From positions 19,733,805 through 19,797,804 of the forward strand of contig OW121856.1 in assembly GCA_933228895.1 (NCBI GenBank): a stretch of 64,000 bases of DNA. The letters run 5' to 3'. Origin of the DNA: Platycnemis pennipes. Its lineage: Eukaryota; Arthropoda; Insecta; Odonata; Platycnemididae. The translations under genes and the position numbers were made by a program. Under the pieces are notes generated by a model, which saw only the letters and a program-made list of their open reading frames with translations, was not told the DNA's origin and ran no database searches. Positions 60,501 to 64,000 of the stretch are shown piece after piece; the first letter of the stretch is position 1; every line of letters begins with the position of its first letter.

Positions 60501-61575
60501 CAAAGTTTCTCGGCTAAAATTCCTGAATTTTCGTGGAAATTTTACTGGCATTACACCTCACAGACCACACTTAAACATGCCACAATTTAACAAGTGAAAC
60601 AACTTATTTGGATCATTTTCCTAACAAAATCCCCTTTACGACGAGAGGCCTATTTACATAGATGGAGAGACTTTACTAATTGCTTTCGCAGAGAACGAAA
60701 CTTGACGTGTGAAAAATGCAACACTAATGAAATAAAGTTGTCGGCAACTGCCTAGTGTGTATTCCATTGCCAGGTGCGAACGGTAGAATTTCCAGACGTC
60801 CTTTCAACTCGGCTATCATCCCAATGCCCTTGAACCGGTTCAACGGCCCGCGGAAAGTGAAACCGGCATCATAAGTTCCCATGAAGATCATTCTTAATCG
60901 AGTGTCTTCGTAAGACTTGCCAGAAGAACAACAACGATCGATTTTTTTCAACATTAACCGGTACCTTAGCAAAATGCAGACTTGTTATACACAATTAATG
61001 ACGGTATCAGCAATTCCTTAACACATGAGAAATATCACTAGACACACCGGGAGCGAAACTTACAAAAACGACACTTCCTTACATTGAGAATAATGTTCGG
61101 CCAAAAAATTTTGCTGAAAAATTTCCAAAGCGGCATTCACCATGATTAACTCGCAATGATACCCTGTTCACTTCAACATAATTCTAACACAATTCACACA
61201 TGGGAAGTAAAATTTGAAGAAAATGTAATTGGTACAAACGCGAAGTTACGCCCATATATATTATCCGATAAAAACCCCTCCACCAACATCCCGAAAAGTT
61301 AAGGGTACAGCAATATCGATTACTTGCTCACAGGCACACAATCACGTTAACGACACAAATGATGGGCATTACACCGTAAAACATGATAGTACAAACATCC
61401 TTCTGTAAAACAAACACCATATGTACGTTAAACATCAACGAGGCTTAAAATAACTAGGGATTTCCGAGCACATGGTAACCCGAACGCCTTGCCTCGCCTT
61501 TGCCGCCATGACAGGTTCGCTCTGACATCCCTACCCACACCGGGAAACGCGACACACAACAGAATACTTGGTAAA
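54580..61575. other. Unassigned intronic sequence with GC-rich islets
   Basis: GC-rich islets lie at about 57430-57660 and 59700-59970. A B-box-like GAGTTCGAATCC occurs at about 58411 without an A box. No nested gene was recognised. Confidence 0.5.
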
Positions 61576-61581
61576 ATTTAC

Positions 61582-61819
61582 CTTGTCTCCCAACAATTTC
61601 CGCCACATGTTCGGAACTAGGTACAGGCACACACTCCGTCATGTTCTGGCTCTTCTTTCCTCTAGCTTCATCGTACGTAGTATTGAGTGCCTCATGTTCA
61701 GTCGTTGTCGAAGCATCACTCAATCCTAACATGGATAATTCAAACGCTAGTTGCAGTGCTCTTTGGTCTTCAAGACCGCTGTTATTTCGATCCATATCTG
61801 GAAACAGACTAGCAGGCAT
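61582..61819 (-). CDS. mex3: MEX3 RNA-binding protein, coding exon 1 (N-terminus and first part of KH1)
   Basis: This exon encodes residues 1-79 plus the first base of codon 80. The start ATG at 61817-61819 was chosen because the protein then begins [15 protein letters not shown], which closely matches the conserved MEX3 N-terminus; the in-frame codons upstream, to 61984, are not family-like. Conserved features are the [20 protein letters not shown] helix-like block at about 16-35 and the block running from [13 protein letters not shown] into the KH1 GRQG loop (77-80). The donor is CAAG|GTAAAT, with the GT at 61580-61581. Joining to 28715 restores an uninterrupted KH1 reading frame (GRQG then CKIKALRAK), which confirms both splice sites. 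Vertebrate MEX3 genes are, as far as I recall, interrupted at this same place. A further noncoding 5' exon cannot be excluded. Confidence 0.95.
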
Positions 61820-61989
61820 CACAGGAAAGGAATTACGATATACAATAAAAAAAGACCACTGTACAAAAATAAAGCTTCTTATGCTGCTACACCGGGACCG
61901 GCTCGTGTGCCGAGCTGTGTGGCCGGCAACGCGACTGCAGTGAAACGGTCGCTTTGGCCTGTTAAGGATAAGGCATGTGCTCACTAAAC

Positions 61990-62105
61990 GTCACTGAGCC
62001 TAGCGCTACTCGCAGGCGGCGGCCGGTTTAAAATGTCTCTTCCTATTGGTCCACTCCCCTACCATCAAAAAATGTGCGCAATGGTACAGAAGCCCCCATT
62101 GGTTG
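61990..62105 (-). promoter_or_regulatory. Probable MEX3 core promoter region
   Basis: Reading the minus strand toward MEX3, there are two CCAAT boxes (62098-62102 and 62045-62049), a TATA-like TTTTAAA at 62027-62033, a short GC-rich segment, and an initiator-like TCAGTG at 61992-61997 about 180 bases before the start codon. The TATA-like box to initiator spacing is a little longer than usual. The elements are individually common, so the call rests on their order and position just upstream of exon 1. Confidence 0.45.
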
Positions 62106-62660
62106 TTCCCCCTCCACGATTCAGACTTCCGCTTATCGTCCGCATGTCATTATTCTCTTCACAACAGACCAAATATTAATTACAAATAGCATAATTCGGA
62201 GTTTGAGTGCGGTAATTCGAATGTTTTAAGTAAAGTTTGCTATCGATTATGCTTATCCAGCTAGTCCAAACTTCTTTTCGCTAAATGAATTCTCACTTAA
62301 GGTGAAGTGATAGCTTTACAGCGGCATTTACGTTAAAACATTGCTTCGCGATAAGTTCAGTTCCATTCATTAGTCCAGAATGGAAACTTAATTCCGCATA
62401 CCACATTATGCAACAATTTCTCTTTATAATAAGAATCAGGGTATAATACAATTAGTAGATAAGAAAATGAAATGCGAAAAACCGTTTAATATATTTATTT
62501 TAAACAAATTAGCACAAAATTAGTGAAGATGGGAAATAAACTGGGTTATTTGAAAGCTATAAATGCCAAAATATAAATATGAAATCCATTCTGCGATCAG
62601 ACACGTGCACAGCTTGTATGATGAAGTTCCCTCTGGGGACAGGCTTGTTGCCTGATTAGT
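62106..62660. other. Spacer between MEX3 promoter and CCT3 3' end
   Basis: AT-rich with no gene or known repeat. It may include upstream MEX3 regulatory sequence and the distal CCT3 3'UTR. Confidence 0.6.
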
Positions 62661-62668
62661 AGATAGCA

Positions 62669-62674
62669 TTTATT
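62669..62674 (-). terminator. CCT3 poly(A) signal
   Basis: AATAAA lies on the minus strand about 20 bases after the CCT3 stop codon; another is at 62494-62499. CCT3 and MEX3 are in tandem, so transcription termination here precedes the MEX3 promoter by roughly 0.6 kb. Confidence 0.55.
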
Positions 62675-62694
62675 ATCACGAATGAAAATTTATT

Positions 62695-62808
62695 TTACTC
62701 TCTCATTGACTCTTCTGTAGGTCTTGCGGCGCCAGCACCTTCATTATCTTTATCCTTTTTCTTAGACCCTGAAACAATGTCGTCAATTCTCAGCAGAAGT
62801 ATGGCAGT
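62695..62808 (-). CDS. CCT3: T-complex protein 1 subunit gamma (CCT3), terminal exon
   Basis: The last exon begins TAILLLRIDDIVSGSKKKD, the hallmark C-terminal motif of CCT3, and continues with a short charged, variable tail ending EESMRE and a TAA stop at 62695-62697. The acceptor TGTTTCAG follows a T-rich tract. Together the three exons give the last 127 residues; the family is usually about 545 residues long. The intron 62809-63141 is 333 bp. Confidence 0.96.
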   Translation of the reverse strand, partial: TAILLLRIDDIVSGSKKKDKDNEGAGAARPTEESMRE

Positions 62809-63141
62809 CTGAAACAAAAAATTCAAGATTAATACATATCTAATGAAAAATAATACATTACATATTTAACCACAAGGGCATTAGGAACTGTACATCTGGG
62901 CTGATAATATTAGTATTAATCATGACAATGTTAAATAAACCTCTTTTAGAAATACCTATTTGAAACAAAGGAGCCCAAAAATTGGCAACCATAAGATATA
63001 CATGGAGATTAACTCATAAGAAATCATGCACATCCTTTTATTTATCCATAACAATGGTCAGCTTGTATGAAGGAAGCTGTTTTAGGATTAGGCAATACGA
63101 ACAGACAAGGTTACCCTTTATAGTTCATTTTAAATGCATAC

Positions 63142-63254
63142 CTCCACTGCAGTTTTATAAACTTGCATCTTCACTGAAAGGGGCTCCCATATCCCCAAAT
63201 CTTTCATGCTGGCAAGCTGTCCTGTTACTCCATCAATTCCCCACAATGTCTCCC
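63142..63254 (-). CDS. CCT3: T-complex protein 1 subunit gamma (CCT3), penultimate exon
   Basis: The exon encodes GETLWGIDGVTGQLASMKDL followed by GIWEPLSVKMQVYKTAVE, the conserved stretch that follows the RAKH block in CCT3. The acceptor TTTCAG abuts GGGAGACATT and the donor is GTGGAG|GTATGC. The 113-base exon joins the previous one at phase 1 and ends at phase 0. The upstream intron, 63255-63584, is 330 bp. Confidence 0.96.
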
Positions 63255-63584
63255 CTGAAAGAGACAGGAAAGAAAATTAAAAATCATTATCACAAATTAT
63301 AGTTCAAGACAAATTTGGGACTACATTCAAAGTGAACTCAGCATTCATAGTATTCTCTAAAATTGTTCATCGATCATATATGGCCAGTGGCTCATTCATA
63401 ATTAATACATTTTAATGCCCAAATTTTAATTTTCCCAGAGCTTGGACCAATATCATTCCAAAGAGCCTTAATATTTCTCAGTGAATAATAAGGATGTTAA
63501 TTAGCTATACAATAAATAAAGGCAAAAATAGATGAAAATACTAGTTTTTAAATAACTTCAACATTTTACTAGTGAAAACTTTAC

Positions 63585-63741
63585 CAGTAGCATGCTTCGC
63601 TCTCAGGGCAGTGAGGGTTCGTATCGTGTTGGCTCCACAATTTTGAGCCAAGGTCCTAGGAATCACCTCCAGGGCCTGTGCCACAGCTCGGTAAGGCCAC
63701 TGGGACACACCTTGCACGGACTTCCCCTTTTCAGTAAGAAT
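63585..63741 (-). CDS. CCT3: T-complex protein 1 subunit gamma (CCT3), internal exon
   Basis: CCT3 is one of eight subunits of the cytosolic TRiC/CCT chaperonin ring, which folds actin, tubulin and other proteins using ATP. This exon encodes 52 residues plus one base and starts in frame at ILTEKGKSVQGVSQWPYRAV. It continues through ALEVIPRTLAQNCGANTIRTL to LRAKHAT, a block of the C-terminal equatorial domain that is nearly invariant among CCT3 proteins. The acceptor is TTTACAG (AG at 63742-63743) and the donor is CTACTG|GTAAAG. It splices to 63254. Earlier exons lie beyond the right edge of the window. Confidence 0.96.
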
Positions 63742-64000
63742 CTGTAAAGACAACAGCAATGATATTTCAGTTATCAAAATTATCATGAACATTTAAGCAC
63801 ATACCACGTGGCATTCAGAGGATAATTTATTAATTACTTAAATGAAAAATCACATTTATTTCCACAAAAGGTCCCTCAAAAGCATGATGCTCGAAGGACT
63901 ACTACAGAAGCTTAAGCTCCAATACTCAAGAGGCCATAACATAGATCCCAGGAGCACACGTCAGAGAAATGACCGGTATCATATTCTGACTTTGAAAGTC
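63742..64000 (-). other. CCT3 intron, running off the window
   Basis: This is AT-rich sequence upstream of the 63741 acceptor. No further CCT3 exon is recognisable before the edge of the window. Confidence 0.8.

Larger units (their letters stand above)
28716..61581 (-). other. Giant MEX3 intron (32,866 bp, phase 1)
   Basis: The GT-AG boundaries are visible: GTAAAT at the 5' end on the minus strand (61576-61581) and CCGCAG at the 3' end (28716-28721). The intron lies inside the glycine codon that closes the KH1 GxxG loop. It contains fragments of LINE family A at 31.8, 37.4, 40.9-41.3, 42.5-43.0 and 54.5 kb, an RTE-like 3' end at 45.3 kb, a dispersed repeat pair, and several GC-rich islets. 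I found no convincing nested gene. The ORFs of 60-200 codons within it have no recognisable domain, and many overlap on opposite strands. Confidence 0.93.

Noticed and set aside
61820..61984. Upstream in-frame extension of MEX3 from 61984
   Set aside because: The 55 extra codons show no MEX3 similarity, whereas the start at 61819 matches the conserved N-terminus.
62982..63302. 106-codon plus-strand ORF
   Set aside because: It runs antisense through a CCT3 exon and its introns.

Overview
This is a window of animal nuclear DNA, almost certainly from an insect. The evidence is GT-AG introns, short AT-rich introns beside one very large intron, polyadenylation signals, and many decayed arthropod-type retrotransposon fragments. 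I cannot fix the insect order from the sequence. Only two protein-coding host genes can be supported, both on the minus strand. The first is the 3' end of CCT3, the gamma subunit of the TRiC/CCT chaperonin (three exons, 62695-63741; its 5' part lies beyond the right edge). The second is a complete MEX3-type RNA-binding protein with two KH domains and a C-terminal RING finger. MEX3 has two coding exons (61582-61819 and 27400-28715) separated by a 32,866-bp intron that splits the glycine codon ending the KH1 GxxG loop. The predicted protein is 517 residues. CCT3 reads toward MEX3, with about 0.65 kb between its poly(A) signal and the likely MEX3 promoter.

Layout from left to right. 1-16.0 kb is a graveyard of mobile elements lying downstream of MEX3. 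It holds about 19 fragments of one LINE family that ends in a conserved 3' tail followed by TGTAGA-type repeats (family A), several fragments of an RTE-like LINE with a GAT-repeat tail (family B), two copies of a tRNA-derived SINE, two foldback elements, and a pair of hammerhead-ribozyme-like motifs of the kind known in Penelope-like elements. 16.0-27.4 kb is AT-rich, has no family A copies and contains microsatellites; part of it is probably the MEX3 3'UTR. 27.4-28.7 kb is the very GC-rich second MEX3 coding exon. 28.7-61.6 kb is the giant MEX3 intron, with a few more LINE fragments from 31.8 kb on, a dispersed repeat pair and several GC-rich islets that may be CpG islands or regulatory elements. 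61.6-62.1 kb is the first MEX3 coding exon and promoter. 62.6-64.0 kb is CCT3.

MEX3 proteins bind target mRNAs through their KH domains and can act as RING ubiquitin ligases. In the beetle Tribolium, mex-3 represses caudal during head patterning. CCT3 is a housekeeping chaperonin subunit, and nothing suggests the two genes work together beyond being neighbours. I found no bacterial-type operon, CRISPR array or clear novel gene system. The most unusual signals are the hammerhead-like motifs at 6.5 and 7.1 kb and the large, island-studded MEX3 intron.
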